Origin: Schaedlerella sp.
Lineage (GTDB): Bacteria; Bacillota; Clostridia; Lachnospirales; Lachnospiraceae
Length of the DNA stretch: 20,986 bases
Reading direction: 5' to 3'
Assembly: GCA_020024595.1 (NCBI GenBank)
Contig: JAHHTO010000025.1
Location: 1-20,986, forward strand
Within the stretch, counting starts at the first letter, position 1. Each line of letters begins with the position of its first letter. The notes under the pieces are model-generated. The model saw only the letters and a list, made by a program, of their open reading frames with translations. It did no database searches and had not been told where the DNA came from. Positions 7,807-16,362 of this stretch are shown here, piece after piece. The position numbers and the translations under genes were made by a program.

Positions 7807-7847
7807 AAAACTTCTATTCATAATTAGTGTATTCGAGAAGTTTTTTT
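7807..7847 (+). terminator. Hairpin with T-run in the MntP-like/PAP2 intergenic region
   Basis: AAAACTTCT (7807-7815) and AGAAGTTTT (7836-7844) form a 9-bp stem with a 20-base loop, followed on the plus strand by T residues to 7847. It has terminator form for plus-strand transcription although the only upstream plus-strand gene ends at 7203. On the minus strand it lies in the leader or promoter region of the MntP-like gene and has only four T residues. Confidence 0.45.
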
Positions 7848-7855
7848 GAGGTTCA

Positions 7856-7884
7856 TTGTTTGAATAAAAAAATATCAATATACA
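7856..7884 (+). promoter_or_regulatory. Candidate promoter of the PAP2 gene
   Basis: TTGTTT (7856-7861) and TATACA (7879-7884) have 17-base spacing, about 50 bp before the chosen PAP2 start. Confidence 0.45.
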
Positions 7885-7932
7885 GGCAGATATATGAGGA
7901 TATATAGGAAAATAGAAAGGGTGAAAACAGAT

Positions 7933-8493
7933 ATGGCAGTTTTAATGAATATAGCAACGTTGGATCAGAATCTTCTCTTATGGATCCAGGAATATGTCCG
8001 TCAGGAGTGGATGACTCCATTTTGGACTTTCGTGACATCGTTAGGAGATGCAGGATGGTTCTGGATCGTAGTATCCGCCTTGCTTCTGCTACCCGAATCC
8101 ACTAGAAAGGTGGGGATCATGGCACTTGTTTCCCTTGGGATTGGAGCATTGATTACCAATGTAGCATTGAAGAATCTGGTGGCACGAATCCGGCCTTATG
8201 AGGTGATAGAAGGACTACAGTTGCTCATTGAACCGCAGTCGGATTTTTCATTTCCATCAGGACACTCCTGTGCGTCTTTTGCGGCAGCAATGGTTTATTA
8301 TCGGATGCTTCCTAAAAAATACGGGGTACCTGCAGTCGTTCTGGCAGTATTCATTGCATGCTCAAGGTTATATGTAGGGGTGCATTATCCAAGTGATGTA
8401 GTGGTAGGAGTTTGTATCGGAGTTCTTTCGGCGTGGATATCATATAAAATAGTCCAAAGGATAGAGAGGCGGGATCGATCTCGTCCTTTATAG
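7933..8493 (+). CDS. PAP2-family membrane phosphatase (undecaprenyl-pyrophosphate phosphatase-like)
   Basis: A 186-residue membrane protein with the three acid-phosphatase motifs: KNLVARIRP (Lys80, Arg87, Pro88; KX6RP), FPSGH (PSGH 108-111) and SRLYVGVHYPSD (Arg145, His151, Asp155). About five to six hydrophobic helices surround them. It probably dephosphorylates a lipid phosphate or pyrophosphate at the outer membrane face, such as undecaprenyl pyrophosphate (BcrC-like) or phosphatidate; the substrate is not decidable here. The start at 7933 (MAVLMNIATL) is preferred because GAAAGGGTG precedes it and the N-terminus matches the family. An upstream in-frame ATG at 7894 would add 13 basic residues and lacks a good ribosome binding site. 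Confidence 0.9.
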   Translation: MAVLMNIATLDQNLLLWIQEYVRQEWMTPFWTFVTSLGDAGWFWIVVSALLLLPESTRKVGIMALVSLGIGALITNVALKNLVARIRPYEVIEGLQLLIEPQSDFSFPSGHSCASFAAAMVYYRMLPKKYGVPAVVLAVFIACSRLYVGVHYPSDVVVGVCIGVLSAWISYKIVQRIERRDRSRPL

Positions 8494-8498
8494 AATAA

Positions 8499-8539
8499 AA
8501 AACGGACATCGGTTTGCTTTGATAACCGGTGTCCGTTTT
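8499..8539. terminator. Bidirectional terminator between PAP2 and DUF1846 genes
   Basis: A 16-bp stem (8499-8514 with 8524-8539) has one G-U wobble and a 9-base loop. It is flanked by A-runs on the left and T-runs on the right. It lies 5 bp after the PAP2 stop and 8 bp after the DUF1846 stop on the other strand, so it can end both transcripts. Confidence 0.88.
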
Positions 8540-8547
8540 CTTGTTCT

Positions 8548-10029
8548 TTAACGATGGTAGACATCTCCATCTTCATATACAGGTTCGCAGGTGAGCTGTA
8601 CACCCAGCTTTTTAAACGTTTTGATATCCACATCGGATAACATTACCGAAGTATGAGCCTGACAACCGTTTAGCTTGGAAAGCTGCCGTAATGCAAGCCG
8701 CGCATCTTGATTGGCGGCGGCACTTGTGGAAAGTGCAATCAACACTTCGTCCGTATGAAGACGTGGGTTCTTACTCTTTAGATAATCAACTTTCAGTTTC
8801 TGAATCGGTTCGATGGACTCAGGGGAAATGATGTGCAGTTCATGTTTCAGTCCGGCAAGCTCTTTTAGGACATTTAATAAGAGAGCGGCGGAGGCTCCCA
8901 GCAGATTTCCGGTCTTACCTGTGATCATTGTGCCGTCAGGAAGTTCCATGGCTGCAGCTGGAGCGTTGATTTCCTCTGCACGTTTGAGTGCGGCTGAGAC
9001 TACCTTGCGGTCCTGAATCGTAACTCCGGCCTGATTCATAAGGAGTTCCAGTTTCTGGGCCTGATCTTCGGTGCAGGTCCCCTTGAGAATTCCATTGAGT
9101 GCGGCATAGTAACGACGGACAATTTCTTGACGTGAGGCTTCTTTACAGATTGCATCATCGCAGATACAATTTCCAGCCATGTTTACACCCATATCAGTTG
9201 GAGAATTGTAGGGGCTTTTTCCGTAAATCTTCTCAAAAATTGTATTTAACACTGGAAAAATCTCCACATCACGGTTGTAATTCACAGTGGTTTCTCCGTA
9301 TGCATCCAGATGGAAGGGGTCTATCATGTTGATATCATTCAAGTCTGCGGTTGCAGCTTCATATGCCAGATTGACTGGATGTTTAAGTGGAAGATTCCAG
9401 ATGGGAAATGTTTCAAATTTGGCATATCCTGCATGGATTCCCCGTTTGTGTTCATGATATAACTGAGAAAGGCAGGTGGCCATTTTCCCACTTCCAGGTC
9501 CCGGAGCGGTGACGATGACAAGTGGGCGTGTAGTTTCGATATATTCATTCTTTCCATATCCTTCATCACTCACAATGAGAGGGATGTTGGATGGATATCC
9601 GGCAATGTTGTAATGCATATATACTTTAATACGGAGTTTTTCAAGACGATTTTTGAAAAGAACAGCGCTTTCCTGCCCGGAATACTGGGTAATGACTACA
9701 CTGCCTACGTAAAGTCCACTGTCGCGGAAAGAATCCATTAGTCGCAGGACATCGGAATCATAGGTGATCCCCAGATCTCCTCGTACTTTATTTTTTTCAA
9801 TGTCTTTGGCACTGATGACGATAATAATCTCAGCTTGATCGCTTAACTGTGTCAGCATCCGTAGCTTGCTGTCCGGAGCAAAACCCGGGAGCACCCGGGA
9901 TGCGTGATAATCGTCAAAAAGTTTACCGCCAAATTCCAGGTAAAGCTTATGATCAAACTGTTCGATACGCTGTCGGATATGTTCAGACTGCATTTTCAGG
10001 TATTTTTCATTATCAAATCCTATTTTCAT
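8548..10029 (-). CDS. DUF1846 (UPF0371) family protein
   Basis: A 493-residue soluble protein matching the widely distributed DUF1846 family in length and in segments such as IGFDNEKYLKMQSEHIRQRI, KNKVRGDLGITYD and CICDDAICKEASRQEIV. A P-loop-like stretch TAPGPGSGK (174-182) suggests nucleotide or phosphate binding. The C-terminal half contains an Ala/Gly-rich segment, GKTGNLLGASAALLLN. No cellular role is established to my knowledge. The ATG at 10029 is chosen because it begins at the conserved MKIGFD and has a G-rich binding site just upstream; an in-frame ATG 48 bases further up would add a non-family extension. It is transcribed alone, divergent from ftsH. Confidence 0.9.
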   Translation of the reverse strand: MKIGFDNEKYLKMQSEHIRQRIEQFDHKLYLEFGGKLFDDYHASRVLPGFAPDSKLRMLTQLSDQAEIIIVISAKDIEKNKVRGDLGITYDSDVLRLMDSFRDSGLYVGSVVITQYSGQESAVLFKNRLEKLRIKVYMHYNIAGYPSNIPLIVSDEGYGKNEYIETTRPLVIVTAPGPGSGKMATCLSQLYHEHKRGIHAGYAKFETFPIWNLPLKHPVNLAYEAATADLNDINMIDPFHLDAYGETTVNYNRDVEIFPVLNTIFEKIYGKSPYNSPTDMGVNMAGNCICDDAICKEASRQEIVRRYYAALNGILKGTCTEDQAQKLELLMNQAGVTIQDRKVVSAALKRAEEINAPAAAMELPDGTMITGKTGNLLGASAALLLNVLKELAGLKHELHIISPESIEPIQKLKVDYLKSKNPRLHTDEVLIALSTSAAANQDARLALRQLSKLNGCQAHTSVMLSDVDIKTFKKLGVQLTCEPVYEDGDVYHR

Positions 10030-10116
10030 TAAGAAAGACCCCCCATTCGACGACAAATTTCGTGATCGGTACTGCAAAAATTGTTTTTAGTTATAAAGTG
10101 TGTATTACAGAGTAAC

Positions 10117-10146
10117 AGTATACTACAAAAGACATCATATTTACAA
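10117..10146 (-). promoter_or_regulatory. Candidate promoter of the DUF1846 gene
   Basis: On the minus strand TTGTAA (10146-10141) and TATACT (10122-10117) are 18 bases apart, about 90 bp upstream of the DUF1846 start. Confidence 0.5.
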
Positions 10147-10189
10147 CAATTTTGCGGATTCAGTTTACAATTTTTTCATAATCTTCTTG

Positions 10190-10218
10190 TTGATTTATAA
10201 GGAAGGTATCTTTATAAT
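10190..10218 (+). promoter_or_regulatory. Promoter of ftsH
   Basis: TTGATT (10190-10195) and a perfect TATAAT (10213-10218) have 17-base spacing, giving a short leader of about 20 bases before the start codon at 10247. I see no CIRCE-type or CtsR repeat. Confidence 0.65.
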
Positions 10219-10246
10219 AAAAATAGTGGATTTTAGGAGGAGCAAA

Positions 10247-12319
10247 ATGGATAAGAAAAACGATAATAAAAATCCAAAAAACAACCGGCAGGGGTGGGGA
10301 GTAATTTTAGTAACAACCTTGCTGGCTATTTTTGTTGTTATGGGTTTATCTTCGCTGATGAAAGGACAGAACCCAGAAGAAATCAGTTACGATAAATTTC
10401 TAAATCTGGTCGATGAAAAGAAGGTAGAAAAGGTTACTCTGGATACGTCCAAGATTTATATTACGCTGACGGATCAAGCCAGAAAAGCAAAATTGAAAAA
10501 GTCTGGAAATGCCGAGGAAATGGCAGCTAATGAGTTGCTCAGCCAGATGGAAGAAGTAATGGGACAGGGAAAGGAGTCTGAGCATGCACCAGATTATTTT
10601 GCTGGAGCAGTTTATGATTATCAGTTGACAGAACGTCTGGAGAAGGCTGGAGTTACATTTGAACAGACAATCCCAGATACAGCATCTGCCATGATATTTG
10701 AAGTTTTCATTACGGTAATTCTTCCAATTATTCTGATGGTGATTTTGTTCAATTTCCTGATGCGTAAGATGTCCAAGGGCGGCGGCATGATGGGAATTGG
10801 AAAGAGCAATGCAAAAGTGTATGTGGAGAAGGAAACAGGTGTAACGTTCCAAGATGTGGCTGGACAGGATGAGGCAAAGGAGTCTTTGCAGGAAGTGGTG
10901 GATTTTCTTCACAATCCGGGGAAATATACAGGTATCGGAGCAAAGCTTCCGAAGGGGGCGCTTCTGGTTGGACCACCCGGTACTGGTAAGACACTGCTCG
11001 CAAAGGCGGTGGCGGGAGAAGCGAAAGTACCATTCTTCTCGCTGTCAGGTTCTGCATTTGTAGAAATGTATGTTGGTGTGGGTGCTTCTCGTGTACGAGA
11101 TTTGTTCAAGCAGGCACAGCAGATGGCGCCATGTATTGTGTTTATTGACGAGATTGATGCAATCGGTAAGAGCCGTGATACAGCAATGGGTGGTGGCAAC
11201 GATGAGCGTGAACAGACGCTGAATCAGCTTCTGGCAGAGATGGATGGATTTGATACAAACAAGGGGCTGCTGCTTTTGGCGGCAACCAACCGTCCGGAGA
11301 TTCTGGATCCGGCACTACTTCGTCCGGGACGTTTTGACCGTCGAATCATTGTAGATAAACCGGATTTGAAGGGGCGGATCGATACTTTGAAGGTACATTC
11401 CAAAGATGTAAAGATGGACGAGACTGTAGATTTGGAAGCAATTGCGCTGGCAACTTCCGGTGCAGTTGGTTCTGATCTTGCGAATATGATCAATGAGGCA
11501 GCGATCAATGCTGTGAAACATGGCAGACAGGTTGTTAGTCAGAAAGACTTGTTTGAAGCAGTGGAAGTGGTTTTAGTCGGCAAGGAGAAGAAAGACCGCA
11601 TCATGAGCAAGGAGGAACGCAGAATTGTTTCGTACCATGAGGTGGGTCACGCTCTTGTCAGTGCACTGCAAAAGGATGCGGAGCCAGTACAGAAGATTAC
11701 GATTGTACCGCGTACCATGGGAGCCCTTGGTTATGTTATGCAGACACCGGAGGAAGAGAAGTTCCTGAATACGAAGAAAGAACTGGAGGCAATGCTAGTC
11801 GGTGCTTTGGCAGGACGTGCAGCAGAAGAACTTGTATTTGACACAGTGACGACAGGAGCTTCTAATGATATTGAACAGGCAACTAAGATTGCCCGAGCAA
11901 TGATTACTCAGTATGGTATGTCAGAAAAATTTGGACTGATTGGTCTGGAATCTGTACAGCATAAGTATCTGGATGGACGTCCGGTGATGAATTGTGGAGA
12001 TGCTACAGCGGCAGAAATTGATTCAGAAGTGATGGTAATGCTGAAGAAAGCATATGAAGAAGCGAAGAGACTGTTGTCTGAGAACAGAGAAGCGCTGGAT
12101 AAGATTTCTGCTTTCCTTATTGAGAAAGAAACGATTACTGGTAAGGAATTCATGAAGATTTTCCGGGAAGTGAAAGGAATTGAAGAACCGGAAGAAGTTG
12201 AGAAGCAGGAAGAAAGAATCGCTATGAAGCCGGTAGAAGGTGAAGAACGTGCAGAAGATACAGATGATGTAGCAGCAGAAGGCGAAGAAGATGCAGACAA
12301 TGCAGTAGTAGAAGAATAA
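10247..12319 (+). CDS. ftsH: ATP-dependent zinc metalloprotease FtsH
   Basis: A 690-residue membrane-anchored AAA+ protease that degrades misfolded and regulatory membrane or cytosolic proteins. It has a first helix at about 18-37, an extracytoplasmic domain, and a second helix at about 150-172. The AAA domain has Walker A GPPGTGKT (242-249), pore loop FVEMYVG (271-277), Walker B IVFIDE (297-302) and the second region of homology ATNRPEILDPALLRPGRFDR (346-365). The zinc site is HEVGH (His464, Glu465, His468) with the third ligand Asp541 in SNDIEQAT. The C-terminus is a long acidic tail. The start follows a perfect AGGAGG 6 bases upstream; an open frame upstream has no initiation signal. The pore aromatic is Tyr where FtsH usually has Phe, and the zinc motif has Val for Ala; both look tolerable. 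It is monocistronic, with its own promoter and terminator. Confidence 0.97.
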   Translation: MDKKNDNKNPKNNRQGWGVILVTTLLAIFVVMGLSSLMKGQNPEEISYDKFLNLVDEKKVEKVTLDTSKIYITLTDQARKAKLKKSGNAEEMAANELLSQMEEVMGQGKESEHAPDYFAGAVYDYQLTERLEKAGVTFEQTIPDTASAMIFEVFITVILPIILMVILFNFLMRKMSKGGGMMGIGKSNAKVYVEKETGVTFQDVAGQDEAKESLQEVVDFLHNPGKYTGIGAKLPKGALLVGPPGTGKTLLAKAVAGEAKVPFFSLSGSAFVEMYVGVGASRVRDLFKQAQQMAPCIVFIDEIDAIGKSRDTAMGGGNDEREQTLNQLLAEMDGFDTNKGLLLLAATNRPEILDPALLRPGRFDRRIIVDKPDLKGRIDTLKVHSKDVKMDETVDLEAIALATSGAVGSDLANMINEAAINAVKHGRQVVSQKDLFEAVEVVLVGKEKKDRIMSKEERRIVSYHEVGHALVSALQKDAEPVQKITIVPRTMGALGYVMQTPEEEKFLNTKKELEAMLVGALAGRAAEELVFDTVTTGASNDIEQATKIARAMITQYGMSEKFGLIGLESVQHKYLDGRPVMNCGDATAAEIDSEVMVMLKKAYEEAKRLLSENREALDKISAFLIEKETITGKEFMKIFREVKGIEEPEEVEKQEERIAMKPVEGEERAEDTDDVAAEGEEDADNAVVEE

Positions 12320-12328
12320 AAATGATTG

Positions 12329-12368
12329 ATCGGGCAGGAAAGATGGGTGCATCTCTGCCCGATTTTTA
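12329..12368 (+). terminator. Rho-independent terminator of ftsH
   Basis: ATCGGGCAG (12329-12337) pairs with CTGCCCGAT (12355-12363). An inner AGATG/CATCT stem adds to it across a small bulge, and TTTTTA follows. It lies 10 bp after the ftsH stop. Confidence 0.85.
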
Positions 12369-12415
12369 TAGGATATATTGATAGGCTATGGAAATGATAT
12401 GGAGAATATTAGAAA

Positions 12416-14269
12416 ATGGAAAATAATAGTTTTGATATTCAGGAAGAATTGAAAAAGCTGCCCGGAAAGCCGGGCGTATATATCATGCATGATGAAATGG
12501 ATGCGATTATTTATGTGGGTAAGGCAATCAGTCTGAAGAATCGGGTAAGGCAGTATTTTCAGAGCAGTCGTAATAAAGGGGTTAAGATTGAACAAATGGT
12601 GACTCATATACGAAGATTTGAGTACATTGTGACAGATTCAGAGTTAGAGGCACTTGTGCTGGAGTGTAATCTCATCAAGGAACATCATCCGAAATATAAT
12701 ACGATGCTGATGGATGATAAAACCTATCCATATATTAAAGTGTCAACAAACGAAGCGTTTCCCAGGGTGATGCTTGCACGAAAGATTCAGAAAGATAAGG
12801 CGAAGTATTTTGGACCATATACGAGCGCAGGAGCAGTAAGGGATACGATTGAGTTACTTCATAAACTCTACCATATTCGAAGCTGCAATCGGAATTTGCC
12901 GAGGGATATAGGTAAGGAACGTCCTTGCCTGAATTACCATATCAAACAGTGTGATGCGCCCTGTCAGGGCTATATTTCGCAAGAGGATTACGGTCAGGCC
13001 GTGACAGAAGTGATTCGTTTCCTGAATGGAAATTTTGATGGGATTCAGAAAGAACTGGAACAGAAAATGCAGGAGGCGTCAGAAGCACTGGAATTTGAGA
13101 AGGCGATTGAATATCGGGAACTTTTAAATAGCGTGAAGAAGATTTCCCAGAAGCAGAAGATTACAGACAGTCGGGGAGAAGACAGGGATATTCTGGCTGC
13201 AGCAACAGCAGAAGAAGATGCAGTGGTACAGGTGTTTTTTATCCGCGGTGGCAGATTAATTGGCAGAGATCATTTTTACTTGAGAATTGTAAAGGGAGAG
13301 GCTGTTGGAAATATTCTTGATAGTTTTATCAAACAGTATTATGCGGGGACACCGTTTATTCCAGGAGAATTGATGGTACAAGAAGAGTTGGAAGACACAG
13401 AACTGATAGAAGAGTGGCTGTCTGCGAAACGAGGCGGAAAAGTGAATGTTCATGTGCCGAAAAAGGGAACGAAAGAGAAGTTGATGGAACTGGCAGAAAA
13501 TAATGCAAAACTTGTTCTCATGAAAGATAAGGAGCGTCTGAAGAGAGAGGAGGGACGCACGATCGGAGCAGTGAAAGAAATTGAAAAGTTGTTGGATCTT
13601 CACGATATTTACCGGATGGAGGCGTATGATATTTCGAATACAAATGGATTTGAGTCAGTGGGGTCTATGGTTGTTTATGACAGAGGCAAGCCGAAACGGA
13701 ATGATTATCGTAAGTTTAAAATTAAGGGAATTAAGGGTGCAGATGATTACGGAAGTATGCGGGAAGTATTGACAAGGCGTTTTACTCATGGATTGCGTGA
13801 AAGAGAGGAGAGTAAGGAACTGGGGGGGTTTACGGTCTTTCCAGATCTGATACTGATGGACGGAGGAAAAGGGCAGGTAAACGTAGCATTGGAGGTTCTG
13901 GATTCAATGAATTTAAATATTCCGGTCTGCGGTATGGTAAAGGATGATCGGCATCGAACTAGAGGATTGTATTATCAAAACCAGGAAATCGAAATTGATC
14001 GTTCTTCCGAAGCCTTCCGTCTTGTAACACGTATTCAGGATGAAGCACATCGATTTGCAATTGAATATCATAAGAGGCTTAGAGGAAAGGGGCAGGTGCA
14101 TTCTATTTTGGATGATATTGCTGGGATTGGAGATACGAGACGCAAAGCACTCATGCGCAAATTTTCTGGACTGGAAGAAATCCGAGCGGCAACAGTGGAA
14201 GAACTGGAGGCAATTCCTTCCATGAATGAAAAAGCAGCTCAATCTGTATACAATTTTTTTCATCCATGA
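12416..14269 (+). CDS. uvrC: Excinuclease ABC subunit C
   Basis: A 617-residue nucleotide-excision-repair endonuclease that makes the 3' and 5' incisions with UvrA/UvrB. It has an N-terminal GIY-YIG nuclease (PGVYIMHD from 19, IIYVGKA from 31, then RVRQYF) and the Cys-containing segment with RSCNRNLPRD and CLNYHIKQCDAPCQGYI. The UVR (UvrB-binding) motif lies at about 210-245 (ASEALEFEKAIEYRELL). The RNase H-like C-terminal nuclease has EAYDISNTNG and LILMDGGKGQV. The end is a helix-hairpin-helix pair (IAGIGDTRRKALMRKF, IPSMNEKAAQSV). Length is normal for the family. The ribosome binding site is modest (GGAG about 12 bases upstream). It is the first gene of a uvrC-hprK-glucokinase run without intervening terminators, an order seen in other Clostridia. 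Confidence 0.97.
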   Translation: MENNSFDIQEELKKLPGKPGVYIMHDEMDAIIYVGKAISLKNRVRQYFQSSRNKGVKIEQMVTHIRRFEYIVTDSELEALVLECNLIKEHHPKYNTMLMDDKTYPYIKVSTNEAFPRVMLARKIQKDKAKYFGPYTSAGAVRDTIELLHKLYHIRSCNRNLPRDIGKERPCLNYHIKQCDAPCQGYISQEDYGQAVTEVIRFLNGNFDGIQKELEQKMQEASEALEFEKAIEYRELLNSVKKISQKQKITDSRGEDRDILAAATAEEDAVVQVFFIRGGRLIGRDHFYLRIVKGEAVGNILDSFIKQYYAGTPFIPGELMVQEELEDTELIEEWLSAKRGGKVNVHVPKKGTKEKLMELAENNAKLVLMKDKERLKREEGRTIGAVKEIEKLLDLHDIYRMEAYDISNTNGFESVGSMVVYDRGKPKRNDYRKFKIKGIKGADDYGSMREVLTRRFTHGLREREESKELGGFTVFPDLILMDGGKGQVNVALEVLDSMNLNIPVCGMVKDDRHRTRGLYYQNQEIEIDRSSEAFRLVTRIQDEAHRFAIEYHKRLRGKGQVHSILDDIAGIGDTRRKALMRKFSGLEEIRAATVEELEAIPSMNEKAAQSVYNFFHP

Positions 14270-14336
14270 TATACTAAATAGACTAAGCGCAAAGAGACTT
14301 GGAAAATCATAGATAACAAGAAAGGAATAGAAAGCG

Positions 14337-15266
14337 ATGGCACAAGGCGTAAAATTAAATGAGCTGGCTGAAAAAATGGAACTGAAAAATCTTACACAGA
14401 GTGTGGATCTGTCGGATAAGGAAGTTGCTGTTCCAGATGTGAACAGGCCGGCACTGCAGCTGACGGGATATTTTGACCATTTTGATTCCGATCGTGTGCA
14501 GATTATCGGATATGTAGAGTATACTTATTTGCAGACACTGAGTCGAGAGCGGAAAGTGGAGATTTACAAGCAGTTTCTCTCATACAAGGTTCCTTGTGTG
14601 ATTTTTAGCACAAATATTTATCCTGACGGAGACTTTCTGGAGCTTGCAACAAAGGCAAATATCCCTCTTCTGGCGACAACGACTACAACTTCAGCGTTTA
14701 TGGCAGAGCTGATCCGGTGGATGAATGTGAAGCTTGCACCTTGCATCTCCATTCACGGTGTACTGGTAGATGTTTATGGTGTTGGAGTGTTGATTATGGG
14801 AGAAAGCGGCATCGGTAAGAGTGAGGCAGCTTTGGAACTGATTAAGAGGGGACACCGCCTTGTAACGGATGATGTGGTTGAAATTCGCAAAGTGAGTGAT
14901 GAAACACTCGTCGGTTCTGCGCCGGACATTACGAGACATTTCATCGAATTACGTGGGATTGGTATCGTGGATGTGAAGTCGATGTTTGGTGTACAGAGTG
15001 TGCGTGAGACACAGAATATCGATCTGGCGATTACCTTAGAGGAGTGGGACAGAGAGAAAGAGTACGACAGACTTGGGCTAGAAGAAAATTATACAGAATT
15101 TCTGGGAAACAAGGTTGTATGCCACAGTATTCCGATTCGCCCAGGAAGAAATCTGGCGATCATTGTAGAATCTGCAGCGGTAAATCATAGACAGAAGAAG
15201 ATGGGGTATAACGCGGCTCAGGAGCTTTATAAGAGAGTACAGGAGAATCTGGCACGAAACAGATAG
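14337..15266 (+). CDS. hprK: HPr kinase/phosphorylase
   Basis: A 309-residue bifunctional enzyme that phosphorylates or dephosphorylates Ser46 of the PTS protein HPr, setting CcpA-dependent carbon catabolite control. The C-terminal catalytic domain has the Walker A GESGIGKS (155-162, Lys161). His140 in SIHGVLVDVYG, the acidic pair Asp178-Asp179 and Glu204 sit at the positions used in characterised HprK proteins. The family signature IELRGIGIVDVKSMFG (203-218) follows. The N-terminal domain (1-130) is the usual non-catalytic part. It is probably co-transcribed with uvrC (67-bp gap, no terminator) and followed 70 bp later by a ROK glucokinase, so sugar phosphorylation and catabolite control lie side by side. 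Confidence 0.97.
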   Translation: MAQGVKLNELAEKMELKNLTQSVDLSDKEVAVPDVNRPALQLTGYFDHFDSDRVQIIGYVEYTYLQTLSRERKVEIYKQFLSYKVPCVIFSTNIYPDGDFLELATKANIPLLATTTTTSAFMAELIRWMNVKLAPCISIHGVLVDVYGVGVLIMGESGIGKSEAALELIKRGHRLVTDDVVEIRKVSDETLVGSAPDITRHFIELRGIGIVDVKSMFGVQSVRETQNIDLAITLEEWDREKEYDRLGLEENYTEFLGNKVVCHSIPIRPGRNLAIIVESAAVNHRQKKMGYNAAQELYKRVQENLARNR

Positions 15267-15336
15267 AACTTTAGTTTTATAGTAGATGCTCAAAGGTGCT
15301 AAGTATGAAAGAACAAAGAAAAGGAGTGGTAGAAAG

Positions 15337-16281
15337 ATGAAATATTGTTTTGGGGTGGATATTGGCGGAACGACTGTGAAGATGGGACTTTTTGAAAAGA
15401 CAGGAGAGATTCTTGATAAGTGGGAAATTGTAACAAGAAGAGAAGATGAAGGAAAAGCAGTACTTCCAGATGTGGCAGCGTCTGTTGCTGAGAAGATCCA
15501 GGAACATCATCTAAAAGAGGCTGATATTATTGGAATCGGAGTAGGGGTGCCTGCGCCGGTAACAGAGGATGGTGTAGTAAAAGCAAGTGCCAATATAGGC
15601 TGGGGATACAAAGAAGTAAAGAAAGAACTGGAAGAATTGACAGGCTTTTCGGTGGAAGTAGGGAATGATGCCAATGTAGCAGCTCTTGGAGAGATGTGGA
15701 AAGGCGGTGGAGAAGGAAACTCTAATATTGTTATGGTGACACTTGGAACTGGAGTTGGCGGAGGTGTAATTGTCGGCGGAAAAGTGATAATAGGTACGCA
15801 GGGTGCCGGAGGTGAAATCGGACATATGTGCGTCAATTATGAAGAGGTCGAAGTTTGTGGCTGTGGAAACAGAGGTTGTCTGGAACAGTATGCTTCTGCA
15901 ACAGGAATTGTACGTCTCGCCCGAAGAAAACTTGCACAAGACAAGAGAGAGACGGTCCTCAAGGCGGAGAATGTGACAGCAAAAGATGTCTTTGATGCAG
16001 TAAAGGCTGGAGATTGTGTTGCACAGGAAATAGCAGAAGAATTTGGAAAATATCTGGGTTACTGTCTGGCGAATATTGCGGCGATTACAGATCCTGCAGT
16101 GATTGTTATCGGTGGTGGCGTATCCAAGGCAGGAGAAGTTCTGCTCCCATATATCCAAACTCCATTCCTTGAACGAGCACTTTTTACAAACAAAGGAGTA
16201 GAGTTCAGGTTGGCTAAGCTGGGGAATGATGCAGGAATCTGCGGCGCGGCAAAACTGATTTTAGATGAATATTCATCATGA
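15337..16281 (+). CDS. glcK: ROK-family glucokinase
   Basis: A 314-residue sugar kinase that makes glucose-6-phosphate from cytosolic glucose. The phosphate-binding VDIGGTTVKMG is at 7-17, the catalytic Asp at 111 in VGNDANVAA, and the second phosphate motif TLGTGVGGG at 135-143. Sugar/zinc-site residues are Glu160 and His163 (GEIGHM) with the ROK cysteine cluster CGCGNRGCLE (174-183). No N-terminal helix-turn-helix is present, so it is a kinase and not a ROK/XylR-type repressor. The ATG at 15337 is chosen because AAGGAG lies 10 bases upstream and the conserved protein begins there. An in-frame ATG at 15286 would add a 17-residue basic extension without a binding site. Glucose specificity is inferred from the family and from the neighbouring hprK. 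Confidence 0.93.
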   Translation: MKYCFGVDIGGTTVKMGLFEKTGEILDKWEIVTRREDEGKAVLPDVAASVAEKIQEHHLKEADIIGIGVGVPAPVTEDGVVKASANIGWGYKEVKKELEELTGFSVEVGNDANVAALGEMWKGGGEGNSNIVMVTLGTGVGGGVIVGGKVIIGTQGAGGEIGHMCVNYEEVEVCGCGNRGCLEQYASATGIVRLARRKLAQDKRETVLKAENVTAKDVFDAVKAGDCVAQEIAEEFGKYLGYCLANIAAITDPAVIVIGGGVSKAGEVLLPYIQTPFLERALFTNKGVEFRLAKLGNDAGICGAAKLILDEYSS

Positions 16282-16293
16282 TATAAAATAAAG

Positions 16294-16329
16294 AAAGAAC
16301 GTTTCTCGATTTGAGAAACGTTCTTTTTT
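16294..16329. terminator. Strong terminator between glucokinase and penicillin-binding protein genes
   Basis: A perfect 14-bp stem (16294-16307 with 16313-16326), 5-base loop and T-run through 16329 make a strong plus-strand terminator for the uvrC-hprK-glcK run. The A-rich left flank allows termination of the convergent minus-strand penicillin-binding protein gene too. Confidence 0.9.
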
Positions 16330-16362
16330 GTATAAATTATTAGCCATGAAGGAATCGACACA

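Noticed and set aside
7781..7932. yybP-ykoY manganese riboswitch in front of the MntP-like gene
   Set aside because: The leader is short and I see none of the conserved core. Only a simple 9-bp hairpin is present.
10100..10246. N-terminal extension of ftsH by about 49 residues in the open upstream frame
   Set aside because: The extension contains the ftsH promoter and AGGAGG site. The family N-terminus begins at the ATG at 10247.
10400..10912. Minus-strand reading frame of 170 codons inside ftsH
   Set aside because: It lies antisense to well-conserved FtsH sequence, its translation is Cys/His/Ile/Leu-rich without recognisable domains, and no ribosome binding site is evident.
15511..16158. 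Minus-strand reading frame of 215 codons inside the glucokinase gene
   Set aside because: It is antisense to conserved ROK kinase motifs and has biased composition typical of a shadow frame.
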